In this document: one piece after another, positions 16,512-24,753 of the stretch
Position numbering within the stretch: the stretch's first letter is position 1
How the letters are laid out: each line of letters starts with the position of its first letter
From: Muricoccus harenae
GTDB taxonomy: Bacteria; Pseudomonadota; Alphaproteobacteria; Acetobacterales; Acetobacteraceae
Direction of reading: 5' to 3'
DNA: 64,000 nucleotides
Assembly (NCBI RefSeq): GCF_009848505.1
Contig: NZ_WWDL01000009.1
Location: 79,649-143,648, forward strand
Made by a program: the position numbers and the translations under genes
The notes under the pieces: generated by a model
Database searches by the model: none
What the model was told of the DNA's origin: nothing
The model's input: the letters and a program-made list of their open reading frames with translations, nothing else

Positions 16512-16598
16512 CCGCAAGCGGAAATAGTTTAGGCTTCAAGCTTCCAGGCTTTCAACTGCCGCTTGCGGCATCCGGGGAAAACACTTTAGGCTTCAAGC
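16512..16598. promoter_or_regulatory. Divergent control region with duplicated palindromic operator candidate
   Basis: The spacer between the two divergent starts contains two copies of TTTAGGCTTCAAGC (16528-16541 and 16585-16598), each centred on the palindrome GCTTcAAGC, 57 bases apart. It also contains CCGCAAGCGG at 16512-16521 and the perfect palindrome TGCCGCTTGCGGCA at 16557-16570. The 3' copy lies four bases before the SDR ATG, a position from which a bound repressor would block transcription. The MarR regulator in the operon is the likely ligand. Confidence 0.55.
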
Positions 16599-16601
16599 AT
16601 C

Positions 16602-17354
16602 ATGGACGGCATCACCGGACGGCACGCGATCGTGACAGGCGGCGGGACGGGCATCGGCCTGGCCGTGGCGGGTGCCCTCACCCGCGCGGGCGCCCGCGTG
16701 ACGGCGGTCGGCCGCCGCGAAGCCCCGCTGCGCGCCGCCGTTGATGCCGGCCAGGCCGCCGGTTTCGAACTGGCCGATGTAACGCAGGAGGGCGCCTTCG
16801 CCGCCGCCCTCGCTCGCCGCGGCGCCGCCGCCATCCTGGTCAATGCCGCTGGCGCCGCCGAAAGCGCCCCCTTCCTGAAGACCGGCGACGAAATCTGGGA
16901 CCGGATGCTGCGCGTGAACCTGCTCGGCGCCGCCTCGGCCACCCGCGCCGCCCTGCCCGCCATGCTGGAAGCCCGCTGGGGCCGGGTGGTGAACATTGCC
17001 TCCACCGCCGCGCTGCGCGGCTACCCCTATGTCACCGCCTACACCGCCGCGAAGCACGGGCTTCTCGGCCTCACCCGCGCCCTGGCTCTGGAAGTGGCCA
17101 CCAAAGGCGTCACGGTGAACGCCGTTTGCCCCGGCTTCACCGAAACTGACATTGTCGCCGAAAGCGTCGCCCGGATCATGGGGAAAACCGGCAGGTCCGA
17201 GGCGGAGGCGCGCGCCGAACTCTCCCGACACAACCCACAGGGCCGTCTCGTGCAGCCCGCGGAAGTGGCCGCCACCGTCCTTTTCCTCTGCTCGGAGGCT
17301 GCCAGCGCCATCAACGGCCGGGCCATTGCCGTGGATGGAGGGGAGGTCCCGTGA
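16602..17354 (+). CDS. SDR dehydrogenase (3-hydroxyacyl-CoA dehydrogenase-like)
   Basis: A 250-residue classical short-chain dehydrogenase: cofactor loop T-G-G-G-T-G-I-G at residues 12-19, N-A-A-G at 81-84, and the catalytic S134, Y147 and K151 (Y-T-A-A-K). V-G-R-R after the second strand suggests NADP or NAD. In the aminobenzoyl-CoA cluster it would oxidise a hydroxyacyl-CoA formed by the hydratase; in similar Azoarcus clusters an SDR has that proposed role. No Shine-Dalgarno sequence is seen before the ATG, which sits right behind the second operator-like repeat, so the message may have a very short leader. First gene of the seven-gene operon. Confidence 0.8.
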   Translation: MDGITGRHAIVTGGGTGIGLAVAGALTRAGARVTAVGRREAPLRAAVDAGQAAGFELADVTQEGAFAAALARRGAAAILVNAAGAAESAPFLKTGDEIWDRMLRVNLLGAASATRAALPAMLEARWGRVVNIASTAALRGYPYVTAYTAAKHGLLGLTRALALEVATKGVTVNAVCPGFTETDIVAESVARIMGKTGRSEAEARAELSRHNPQGRLVQPAEVAATVLFLCSEAASAINGRAIAVDGGEVP

Positions 17355-17860
17355 CGCCACCCGACACCCATGTCGACGCCGAGACCGCCCTCGACCATGC
17401 CCCGGCGGGCCATAAGGACGACCTGCGCCTCTGGCTGCGCATGCTCTCATGCGCTCGGTTGATCGAAGCCGAGATCCGGCGCCGTCTGCGCACGGGCTTC
17501 GACACAACCCTACCCCGCTTCGACTTTCTCGCGCAGCTCGAACGCGCAGCCGATGGCCTCACCCCTGGCGAGATCAGCCGCCGCATGATGGTCACAGGCG
17601 GCAATGTCACCGGCCTCGCCACGAGACTTGAGGAAGAGGGCCTGATCGAGCGCCGCGCCGTGCGCGAGGACCGCCGCGCGGTCACGCTCCGCCTCACCGC
17701 GCAGGGCCGCCGCGAATTCGCGCGCCAGTCCGCCGCCCATGAAGGCTGGATCGCGGAACTTCTCGGCGGCCTGTCCGCCACCGACCGCGCCGCGCTGCTG
17801 CGCCTGCTGGACCGCACGCGCCGCGGCGTCCGCGCTGCTATTTCGGAGGGCGAGGCATGA
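17351..17860 (+). CDS. MarR-family transcriptional regulator
   Basis: A 169-residue winged-helix dimer protein. The DNA-binding region runs [30 protein letters not shown], followed by the wing [16 protein letters not shown], a classical MarR signature with the conserved D-R-R. It starts at a GTG overlapping the SDR stop and ends with ATGA into the hydratase. Regulators of this type in aromatic-CoA operons are released from DNA by the CoA thioester; here 2-aminobenzoyl-CoA or a related thioester is the inferred ligand, and the duplicated palindrome upstream is the inferred target. Confidence 0.88.
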   Translation: MTPPDTHVDAETALDHAPAGHKDDLRLWLRMLSCARLIEAEIRRRLRTGFDTTLPRFDFLAQLERAADGLTPGEISRRMMVTGGNVTGLATRLEEEGLIERRAVREDRRAVTLRLTAQGRREFARQSAAHEGWIAELLGGLSATDRAALLRLLDRTRRGVRAAISEGEA

Positions 17861-18666
17861 GCCTCAGCGAATTCCAGGCACGCCATGTGCACCTCAGCGT
17901 GGAGGGCAAAACCGCCTCCATCCTGCTGGACCGCCCCGAGCGAAAGAACCCGCTCACCTTCGAATCCTACGCCGAGCTGGTCGCAATCTTCCGCGCCGCC
18001 GTGCAGGACGAATCCGTGGGCGCCTTCGTCATCTCCGGATCCGGCGGCAACTTCTGCTCCGGTGGCGACGTGCACGAGATCATCGGCCCGCTGCTGGACC
18101 GCGACACCAGGGGCCTGATGCAGTTCACCGCCATGACCGGTGACCTGGTGAAGGCCATGCGCGCATGCCCGCAGCCCATCCTCTCGGCGGTGGACGGCAT
18201 TGCGGCCGGCGCCGGCGCCATCATCGCCATGGCCTCGGACATCCGAATCGCCACGCCGCGCGCCAAGGTCGCCTTCCTCTTCAACCGGGTCGGCCTCGCC
18301 GGCTGCGACATGGGTGCCTGCGCCATCCTGCCGCGCATCATCGGCCAGGGCCGCGCCTCGGAACTTCTCTACACCGGCCGCTCCATGTCGGTGCAGGAAG
18401 GGCTGGACTGGGGCTTCTTCTCCCGCTCCGTCGAGCCCGAGGCGCTGATGCAGACCGCCACGGACCTCGCCCGCCAGATCACCGAGGGGCCGGGCTTCGC
18501 CAATGCCATGACGAAGCGGATGCTCGCCATGGAATGGTCCATGTCCGTGGAGCAGGCCATCGAGGCCGAGGCCGTCGCCCAGGCCCTCTGCATGACGACG
18601 AAGGACTTCCGCCGCGCCTACGAGGCATTCGCCGCCAAGCGCCGTCCTGTCTTCGAGGGCGATTGA
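17857..18666 (+). CDS. Enoyl-CoA hydratase/isomerase family protein
   Basis: A 269-residue crotonase-fold enzyme. The two oxyanion-hole loops are visible as [12 protein letters not shown] near residue 60 and [10 protein letters not shown] near residue 110, and the hydrophobic helix A-R-A-V follows as G-Q-G-R-A-S-E-L-L. The second-loop acidic residues of true hydratases are not obvious (G-L-A-G-C-D-M-G replaces the usual P-D-x-G), so it may be a ring hydrolase or isomerase-like member, suited to a non-aromatic ring CoA ester. ATGA overlaps tie it to MarR before and to the acyl-CoA dehydrogenase after. Confidence 0.82.
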   Translation: MSLSEFQARHVHLSVEGKTASILLDRPERKNPLTFESYAELVAIFRAAVQDESVGAFVISGSGGNFCSGGDVHEIIGPLLDRDTRGLMQFTAMTGDLVKAMRACPQPILSAVDGIAAGAGAIIAMASDIRIATPRAKVAFLFNRVGLAGCDMGACAILPRIIGQGRASELLYTGRSMSVQEGLDWGFFSRSVEPEALMQTATDLARQITEGPGFANAMTKRMLAMEWSMSVEQAIEAEAVAQALCMTTKDFRRAYEAFAAKRRPVFEGD

Positions 18667-19844
18667 TGCCCGATCGCGACTTCCTCTCCTGGCCTTTCCT
18701 CGAACCCCGGCACCGGGACTGGGCGGATGAGGTGGAAGCCTGGGCTTCCGCTCATGCAGGGCGCCTGTCGCAGGGCGACACGGATGACGCCGTCCGCAAT
18801 CTTACCCGCGCCATGGGCGAGGCCGGACTCCTGCGCGCCGCTGTGCCCGCGGATGGCAGGCTCGACGTCCGCTCCCTCTGCATCGCGCGCGAGGTCCTGG
18901 CCCGCCATTCCGGGCTGGCGGATTTCGCCTTCGCCATGGCCGGCCTTGGCACCGGCGCGATCACTCTCTTCGGTGACGCCGGGCTGAAGGACGCCTTCCT
19001 CCCCACCGCCCGCGCCGGCACTGCCCTGGCCGCCTTCGCCCTCAGCGAGCCCGAAGCCGGCTCGGACGTTGCCGCCCTCTCCACCATCGCCACACGTGAC
19101 GGCAACGCGCATTGGCGGCTGGACGGCAGCAAGACCTGGATCAGCAATGGCGGCATCGCCGGCACCTATGTCGTCTTTGCCCGCAGCGGCGAGGCGCTGG
19201 GTGCCAGGGGCCTCTCCGCCTTCCTTGTCCCCGCCGACACGCCTGGCCTGACCATTGAGGAGCGGATCGAGGTATCGGCCCCGCATCCCCTCGCGATGCT
19301 CCGCTTTGACGGGCTACGCATCCCGGATGCCTACCGCCTCGGCAAGCCCGGCGATGGGTTCAAGGTGGCCATGGCGACGCTGGATGTTTTCCGCGCCACC
19401 GTCGGCGCGGCCGCCCTCGGCTTTGCCCGCCACGCACTCGATCTGACGGTGGAACGCGCCTCCAACCGCCACCTTTTCGGCGGCCCGCTTTTCGACCAGC
19501 AGATGACCCAGGCCGCCATCGCTGAAAGCGCTGTGGAGGTGGAGACCTCGGCGCTGCTCGTCTACCGCGCCGCCTGGCTCAAGGATTCCGGCGCGCCCCG
19601 CGTTTCGCGTGAGGCGTCCATGGCCAAGCTCCACGCGACGGAAGCCGCGCAGCGCGTGGTGGATCGCTGCGTGCAGATCCACGGGGGGCACGGCGTCGTC
19701 CGCGACCACCCTGCAGAAAAACTCTACCGGGAGGTTCGCGCGCTGCGCGTCTATGAGGGCGCCAGCGAAGTGCAGCGGATCATCATCGCCCGCGCCGAGC
19801 GCGCGCGGGCCGAGGAGGCGGCACAATGCAGACCGACACCATGA
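18666..19844 (+). CDS. Acyl-CoA dehydrogenase
   Basis: A 392-residue FAD enzyme of the short/medium-chain type. [11 protein letters not shown] near residue 120 and W-I-S-N-G-G near 160 are the FAD-binding signatures, G-G-H-G-V-V-R-D-H is near 340, and the catalytic base is about E364 in V-Y-E-G-A-S-E-V-Q. It starts at an ATG overlapping the previous TGA (TGATG) and overlaps the ligase gene by 19 bases. In the cluster it probably oxidises the reduced ring acyl-CoA or an open-chain intermediate; an electron-transfer flavoprotein is needed but is not encoded here. Confidence 0.88.
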   Translation: MPDRDFLSWPFLEPRHRDWADEVEAWASAHAGRLSQGDTDDAVRNLTRAMGEAGLLRAAVPADGRLDVRSLCIAREVLARHSGLADFAFAMAGLGTGAITLFGDAGLKDAFLPTARAGTALAAFALSEPEAGSDVAALSTIATRDGNAHWRLDGSKTWISNGGIAGTYVVFARSGEALGARGLSAFLVPADTPGLTIEERIEVSAPHPLAMLRFDGLRIPDAYRLGKPGDGFKVAMATLDVFRATVGAAALGFARHALDLTVERASNRHLFGGPLFDQQMTQAAIAESAVEVETSALLVYRAAWLKDSGAPRVSREASMAKLHATEAAQRVVDRCVQIHGGHGVVRDHPAEKLYREVRALRVYEGASEVQRIIIARAERARAEEAAQCRPTP

Positions 19845-21484
19845 CGGCCGAATGGTCCGGCGCCACGCCGGATTTCGCGCCCAGCGCGCATGTCGACACC
19901 TTCCCGCGCGACAACCTGCCGCCGCGCGACCAGTGGCCCGAACTCCTCTTCGACCTCGAGGATTACCACTATCCCACCCGCCTGAACTGCGCCGTCGAAT
20001 TTCTCGACCGCAATGTCGAGACGGGTCGCGGCGACCACCCTGCCCTCATCACGCCTGAGGAAACCCTCACCTACCGCCAGCTGCAGAACCGGGTGGACCG
20101 CATCTGCAACGTGCTGACGCGCGATCTCGGCATGGTGCCCGGCAACCGCGTCATGCTGCGCAGTGCCAACAACGCCTGGATGACCGCCACTTATCTGGCC
20201 GTGCTGAAGGCAGGCGGCGTCGTCGTCGCCACCATGCCGCTGCTCCGAGCGAAGGAGCTGGGGCAGATGCTGGAGAAGGCCCGCATCAGCCACGCCCTCT
20301 GCGACGTGAAGCTGCGCGAGGAGATGGAGCTGGCCGCCGCCAAGGCACCGCTGCTGAAGCACCTCGTCTACTGGGGCAACGGCGATCTCGAAGCCCGCTG
20401 CGCCGCGCAGCCGGAAGGCTTCGCCGCCTGCGACACCGCCGCTGACGATGTGTGCCTCATCGGCTTCACCTCCGGCACCACGGGCCTGCCCAAGGGCACC
20501 ATGCATTTCCACCGGGACATGCTTGCTATCTGCGACGGCTATTCCCGCCACGTCCTTCGACCGGCGCCGGAGGACCGGTTCATCGGCTCCGCTCCGCTCG
20601 CCTTCACCTTCGGCCTGGGCGGCCTCGTGCTCTTTCCCTTCCGCATCGGGGCCACCGGCATCCTGCTGGAGAAGGCCGGGCCGGACGAGCTCCTTCCCGC
20701 CATCGAGAAGCACCGCGCCACCATTTGCTTCACCGCCCCCACCGCCTATCGCGTGATGGCGCAGAAGGTGGGGCAGTTCGACATCTCCTCCCTCCGCAAA
20801 TGCGTCTCGGCGGGCGAAACCCTGCCCAAGGCCATCTTCGATGCCTGGGAGAAGGCCACCGGCCTGCGGCTGATGGACGGCATCGGCGGCACGGAGATGC
20901 TGCACATCTTCGTTGCGGCACCGGAGGAAACGCTCCGCCCCGGCTGCACCGGCCTCGCCGTGCCCGGCTACCAGGCCAAGGTCGTTGACGACGACGGCCA
21001 GGAGGTCCCGCGTGGCACGCCCGGCTGGCTGGCCATCCGCGGCCCTATCGGCTGCCGCTACCTCGCCGATCCGCGCCAGGCCAGCTATGTCCGCCACGGC
21101 TGGAACATCCCAGGCGATGTCTACATCCAGGATGAGGACGGCTTCTTCCGCTATCAGGGCCGCGGCGACGACATGATCGTGGCTGCCGGCTACAACATCG
21201 CAGGCCCAGAGGTGGAGGGCGCGCTGCTCACCCACCCCGCCGTGCGCGAATGCGGCGTGGTCGGCGCACCCGACGGCAAGGGCGGCATGCTGGTGAAAGC
21301 CTATGTCGCGCTCAAGGGCGATTACCTGGCGAGCGACGTATTGGTGAAGGCGCTGCAGGATCATGTGAAGGCCGAAATTGCGCCCTATAAGGCCCCACGC
21401 GAGATCGAATTTCTCGAAGCCCTGCCCCGCACCGAATCCGGCAAGCTGCAGCGCTTCGCCCTGCGCAAGATGGCGTGCCAGTGA
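19826..21484 (+). CDS. Benzoate-CoA ligase family enzyme, probable 2-aminobenzoate-CoA ligase
   Basis: A 552-residue ANL-family acid-thiol ligase. The phosphate loop F-T-S-G-T-T-G-L-P-K-G-T lies at residues 214-225, the adenine motif D-G-I-G-G-T-E near 350, the hinge region R-G-D-D-M-I near 448 and the catalytic lysine in T-E-S-G-K-L near the C-terminus. The N-terminal N-C-A-V-E-F-L-D-R-N-V segment and length match benzoate- and 2-aminobenzoate-CoA ligases rather than fatty acid ligases. It activates an aryl carboxylate to the CoA thioester with ATP, the entry step of the pathway. The anthranilate assignment rests on the neighbouring fused monooxygenase and RidA, not on active-site residues. 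Confidence 0.83.
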   Translation: MQTDTMTAEWSGATPDFAPSAHVDTFPRDNLPPRDQWPELLFDLEDYHYPTRLNCAVEFLDRNVETGRGDHPALITPEETLTYRQLQNRVDRICNVLTRDLGMVPGNRVMLRSANNAWMTATYLAVLKAGGVVVATMPLLRAKELGQMLEKARISHALCDVKLREEMELAAAKAPLLKHLVYWGNGDLEARCAAQPEGFAACDTAADDVCLIGFTSGTTGLPKGTMHFHRDMLAICDGYSRHVLRPAPEDRFIGSAPLAFTFGLGGLVLFPFRIGATGILLEKAGPDELLPAIEKHRATICFTAPTAYRVMAQKVGQFDISSLRKCVSAGETLPKAIFDAWEKATGLRLMDGIGGTEMLHIFVAAPEETLRPGCTGLAVPGYQAKVVDDDGQEVPRGTPGWLAIRGPIGCRYLADPRQASYVRHGWNIPGDVYIQDEDGFFRYQGRGDDMIVAAGYNIAGPEVEGALLTHPAVRECGVVGAPDGKGGMLVKAYVALKGDYLASDVLVKALQDHVKAEIAPYKAPREIEFLEALPRTESGKLQRFALRKMACQ

Positions 21485-21966
21485 CGCGCCCGAGCCCAAT
21501 CGCCGCCTCCGCCCTGCCCGCCGCCGCCTTTCGCGCGGCGGCACGGGTCCGCTTCGGCGATTGTGATCCGGCCGGGATCGTCTTCTTCCCCAATTGGTTC
21601 GTTCTCGCCAATGCCGCCATTGAGGACCTGTTCCGCCAGCGCCTGGGCATCGACTATCACGCGATGCATGCCGAACGCGGTATCGGCACCGGCTTCGTCC
21701 ATGCCGGCGCCACCTTCATGCGTCCAGGGATGATGGGGGATGACGTCACCCTCACCCCGCTGATTCGCCGCGTCGGCAGCGCCTCCTACGACTACGACCT
21801 GCACATCCATCGCGGCGAGGAGGAGCTGGCCAGGCTCGACCTCGTCACCGCCACCACCAGCCTCGCCAGCCGGGGCAGCATTCCGGTGCCCCCCGACCTC
21901 CGCGCCGCCCTGCTGCGCTACCAGTCGGAATGCGGCGCCCCGGGCCTCCAGGAGACCCCCGCATGA
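21481..21966 (+). CDS. Hotdog thioesterase (4-hydroxybenzoyl-CoA thioesterase family)
   Basis: About 161 residues. The N-terminal strand and active site V-R-F-G-D-C-D-P-A-G-I-V-F-F-P-N-W-F match the 4-HBT hotdog signature, where the Asp in D-x-x-G is catalytic. A long helix L-A-N-A-A-I-E-D-L-F follows. It hydrolyses acyl-CoA thioesters and in such operons probably releases dead-end CoA esters to save coenzyme A. The start is a GTG overlapping the ligase TGA (GTGA); a second GTG two codons upstream is also possible. The stop overlaps the RidA ATG. Confidence 0.87.
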   Translation: MTRPSPIAASALPAAAFRAAARVRFGDCDPAGIVFFPNWFVLANAAIEDLFRQRLGIDYHAMHAERGIGTGFVHAGATFMRPGMMGDDVTLTPLIRRVGSASYDYDLHIHRGEEELARLDLVTATTSLASRGSIPVPPDLRAALLRYQSECGAPGLQETPA

Positions 21967-22364
21967 GCGGCCCCCTCGATATTCTCCAGCCTCCAGGCTG
22001 GCCCGCCCCGCGGGGCTATTCCAATGGCATGGCCGGACGGGGCCGCACGGTGCTGGTGGGGGGCCAGATCGGCTGGGACGAGACGGGGCGCATCGCCCAG
22101 GGCTTCGTCGCGCAGACCGAGCAGGCGCTGCGCAACATCCTCGCCGTGCTGGCGGAGGCTGGCGGCGGCCCGGAGCATATCGGCCGCCTCACCTGGTACG
22201 TCGTGGACATGGACGAATACCGCGCCTGCCTGCCCGAGCTGGGCCGCGCCTACCGCGCCGTGATGGGCCGCAACTTCCCGGCCATGGCCCTTGTCGGCGT
22301 CGTCGCACTGGCGGAGCCCGAGGCGCGGCTGGAGATCGAGGCCACCGCCATCATCCCCGACTGA
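21963..22364 (+). CDS. RidA/YjgF-family enamine/imine deaminase
   Basis: A 133-residue RidA-fold protein, usual size, acting as a homotrimer in the cytoplasm. The Y-S-N-G substrate-pocket segment, V-G-G-Q-I-G-W-D strand, T-E-Q-A-L-R-N-I-L helix, V-V-D-M-D-E-Y and the final E-I-E-A-T-A-I-I-P fit the family. The usual catalytic Arg region (here V-G-V-V-A-L) is not the R-x-x-V-x-V-A-x-L-P of archetypal RidA, so activity may differ. As last gene of an amino-substituted aromatic operon it is well placed to hydrolyse an enamine/imine released during ring processing. It starts at an ATG overlapping the thioesterase stop. Confidence 0.85.
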   Translation: MSGPLDILQPPGWPAPRGYSNGMAGRGRTVLVGGQIGWDETGRIAQGFVAQTEQALRNILAVLAEAGGGPEHIGRLTWYVVDMDEYRACLPELGRAYRAVMGRNFPAMALVGVVALAEPEARLEIEATAIIPD

Positions 22365-22477
22365 ACCGGTCCCGGCAACGGCCGCGCGGCAGCACAGGAG
22401 CAGACCACGCTACCATCGGCCAGCCGGTTCGGCACCGTCGGCTCCCCGCAATGCGGGCATTCACGGACTGTCTCCAT
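22250..22477 (-). CDS. Possible small zinc-ribbon protein
   Basis: A 75-codon frame starting at an ATG behind a GGGGAG. The N-terminal part reads E-C-P-H-C-G-E-P-T-V-P-N-R-L-A-D-G-S-V-V-C-S-C: two C-x-x-C/C-x-C knuckles about 18 residues apart, a plausible zinc ribbon. The C-terminal half is Ser/Ala-rich and runs antisense into the RidA gene, which is a warning sign. Only the first 40 residues look protein-like. No function is proposed; it may be a chance frame. Confidence 0.3.
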   Translation of the reverse strand: METVRECPHCGEPTVPNRLADGSVVCSCAAARPLPGPVQSGMMAVASISSRASGSASATTPTRAMAGKLRPITAR

Positions 22478-22521
22478 CGCGGGCGCTCCCCTGGCAGGCC
22501 ATAGCTGGGACTGCTTCCCGG

Positions 22522-22577
22522 CAGGGAAAGGGGCGGATGGATGCGCAGGGAAAGGGGCGGATGGATGCGCAGGGGAA
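22522..22577. repeat. 24-bp tandem repeat, 2.3 copies
   Basis: A 24-base unit starting CAGGGAAAGGGGCGG is repeated exactly at 22522 and 22546 and begins a third, diverging copy at 22570. It lies in the 353-base RidA-icd spacer, which otherwise contains only the doubtful zinc-ribbon frame. Confidence 0.9.
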
Positions 22578-22717
22578 GCCGAAACGGCATGCCCCCGCCT
22601 TGAACGGTCCGGGCCCCGGTGCGAATGTCCGGCCGCGCCGGGGTCCGCCCGGCCTGGATATGCCGGCGGGGGACCAACCCGCCCCATCACCCGTTTGAGC
22701 AGCGCACGAGGATCGGA

Positions 22718-23929
22718 ATGGCCAAGATCAAGGTGAAGACCCCAGTCGTCGAGATGGACGGGGATGAGATGACCCGGATCATCTGGGGCTTCATCAAGGA
22801 GAAGCTGATCCTTCCCTATCTCGACATCGACCTGAAGTATTACGACCTCGGCATCGAGTACCGCGACCAGACCGACGACCAGGTCACGATCGATGCCGCC
22901 AATGCCACCAAGCAGTATGGCGTCGGCATCAAGTGCGCGACCATTACCCCGGACGAGGCGCGGGTGAAGGAGTTCAACCTCAAGAAGATGTGGCGCTCCC
23001 CCAACGGGACCATCCGCAACATCCTCGACGGCACGATCTTCCGCGAGCCGATCATCTGCCAGAACGTTCCTCGCCTGGTGCCGCATTGGTCCAAGCCGAT
23101 CGTCGTTGGCCGCCATGCGTATGGCGACATCTACCGCGCGGTTGAGATGAAGGTCCCCGGCGCCGGCACGGTGAAGATGACCTACATTCCCGAGGGCGGG
23201 CAGCCGCAGGAGATCGGCGAGTTCGCCTTCAAGGCGGGCGGCGCCGCCATGATGCAGCACAACCTGAACGCCTCGATCGAGGGCTTCGCGCGTGCCAGCT
23301 TCAACTACGGCCTGGCCCGCAACTTCTCGGTCTACTTCAGCCACAAGAACACGATCCTCAAGGCCTATGACGGCAACTTCAAAGACATCTTCCGCGGCAT
23401 CTACGACGCCGAGTTCAAGGCGGAGTTCGAGAAGCGCGGCCTGACCTATGAGGACCGGCTGATCGACGACATGGTGGCGTCCGCCCTGAAGTGGGAAGGC
23501 GGCTATATCTGGGCCTGCAAGAACTACGATGGCGACGTGCAGTCCGACATCGTGGCGCAGGGCTTCGGCAGCCTCGGCCTGATGACCTCCGTGCTGCTCT
23601 CCCCGGATGGCAACACGGTGGAATCCGAGGCCGCGCACGGTACGGTGACGCGCCACTACCGCGAGCACCAGAAGGGCCGCGAGACCAGCACCAACCCGAT
23701 CGCCTCGATCTTCGCCTGGACGCGCGGCCTCGCCTATCGCGGCAAGTTCGACAACACGCCGGATGTGGTGGACTTCGCCAATGCGCTGGAGAAGGTCTGC
23801 GTCGAGACGGTGGAGGCCGGCCATATGACCAAGGACCTCGCCATCCTGATCGGCAAGGACCAGCCCTGGCTCAACACCCAGGCCTTCCTCAACAAGTTGG
23901 ACGAGAACCTGCAGAAGGCGCGCGCCTGA
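22718..23929 (+). CDS. icd: Isocitrate dehydrogenase (NADP-dependent)
   Basis: A 403-residue monomer of the eukaryote-like homodimeric class usual in alphaproteobacteria. It opens [19 protein letters not shown], the class signature; S-P-N-G-T-I-R-N binds isocitrate, the metal aspartates fall in I-D-D-M-V-A and N-Y-D-G-D-V-Q-S-D, and [10 protein letters not shown] with nearby N-P-I-A-S-I gives NADP preference. It converts isocitrate to 2-oxoglutarate and CO2 in the TCA cycle. GAGG lies 9 bases before the ATG. A perfect 9-bp hairpin follows the stop. Confidence 0.97.
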   Translation: MAKIKVKTPVVEMDGDEMTRIIWGFIKEKLILPYLDIDLKYYDLGIEYRDQTDDQVTIDAANATKQYGVGIKCATITPDEARVKEFNLKKMWRSPNGTIRNILDGTIFREPIICQNVPRLVPHWSKPIVVGRHAYGDIYRAVEMKVPGAGTVKMTYIPEGGQPQEIGEFAFKAGGAAMMQHNLNASIEGFARASFNYGLARNFSVYFSHKNTILKAYDGNFKDIFRGIYDAEFKAEFEKRGLTYEDRLIDDMVASALKWEGGYIWACKNYDGDVQSDIVAQGFGSLGLMTSVLLSPDGNTVESEAAHGTVTRHYREHQKGRETSTNPIASIFAWTRGLAYRGKFDNTPDVVDFANALEKVCVETVEAGHMTKDLAILIGKDQPWLNTQAFLNKLDENLQKARA

Positions 23930-23935
23930 GCCGCG

Positions 23936-23957
23936 CCGCCTGCCTTGTGGCAGGCGG
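23936..23957 (+). terminator. Hairpin downstream of icd
   Basis: Perfect 9-bp stem (C-CGCCTGCC / GGCAGGCG-G) with a TTGT loop, seven bases after the icd stop, followed by GTT only. Structure supports a terminator; the missing T-run leaves it unproven. Confidence 0.6.
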
Positions 23958-24021
23958 GTTGCTAGCATCGTGAGGGGGCGGGCGCCGGAAGGCCCCGCCC
24001 CTTCGCCGTTCCGGAACCAAC

Positions 24022-24702
24022 ATGCCCAGCTTTCTCACCCCGCTCGACCTCCTCGCCCTCGCGGTCTTCGCCGCCTGCTGGTTCGGCTATGCCTGGCTGG
24101 TGGACCGGGTGCCCTCCATCCGCCGCCGCAGCGTCATCCACGCCATGGACCAGCACCGCCGCCGCTGGCTGCTCGCCGCGATCCCGAGGGAGAACCGCAT
24201 CGCGGATGTGGGGATTGTGGGGAACCTGATGTCCTCCACCTCCTTCCTCGCCAACACCTGCATCTTCATCATCGGCGGCGCCATGGCTCTTCTCGCCTCA
24301 CCCGAGATCGGCCGCCACGTGCTGAGCGCCATGCCTTTCGCCGAGGCGTCGCTCACCGATGGCGGCTGGGAGGCGCGGGTCCTCCTGCTCCTGCTCATCT
24401 TCGTCCGGGCCTTCTTCGAGCTGACCTGGGCGCTGCGCCAGTTCAACTACGGCTCCATCCTCATCGGCGGCCTCGGCCGCACACCAGCCGCGGTCCCCGC
24501 CGCCGAGATCGCGGCCGAGGTCGTCAACCGCGCAGCCCGCCACTTCAACACCGGGCTGCGCGCCTATTACTTCGGCCTAGCGGTGCTGGCCTGGATGGTC
24601 CATCCGGTCGCCTTCGTCCTTGCTTCCCTCTGGGTGGTCTCCGAGCTGCACCGGCGGGAGTTCCGCTCCGCCGTCCAGGCGGCGCTCAACACCCAGGATT
24701 AG
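24022..24702 (+). CDS. DUF599 family membrane protein
   Basis: A 226-residue protein with four to five hydrophobic segments (about 9-27, 65-92, 115-135, 178-210). The early charged loop after helix 1 (V-P-S-I-R-R-R-S-V-I-H-A-M-D-Q-H-R-R-R-W) and R-I-A-D-V-G-I-V-G-N-L-M-S-S are typical of DUF599 membrane proteins, a family without known function. The mid-region R-A-F-F-E-L-T-W-A-L-R-Q-F-N-Y and F-N-T-G-L-R-A-Y-Y-F-G also fit that family. It is located between icd and a cation transporter gene, 51 bases upstream of the latter, so co-transcription is possible. Confidence 0.75.
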   Translation: MPSFLTPLDLLALAVFAACWFGYAWLVDRVPSIRRRSVIHAMDQHRRRWLLAAIPRENRIADVGIVGNLMSSTSFLANTCIFIIGGAMALLASPEIGRHVLSAMPFAEASLTDGGWEARVLLLLLIFVRAFFELTWALRQFNYGSILIGGLGRTPAAVPAAEIAAEVVNRAARHFNTGLRAYYFGLAVLAWMVHPVAFVLASLWVVSELHRREFRSAVQAALNTQD

Positions 24703-24753
24703 GGGCGCCGTTCACCCTCGCCACGGGGGAGATGGCCGGGCATTCTGTGGCGC

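Noticed and set aside
19751..21544. A 597-codon minus-strand frame through the CoA ligase
   Set aside because: It is antisense to an ANL ligase with all core motifs.
22716..23900. Antisense frame of 572 codons through icd
   Set aside because: A complete NADP-isocitrate dehydrogenase lies on the plus strand.
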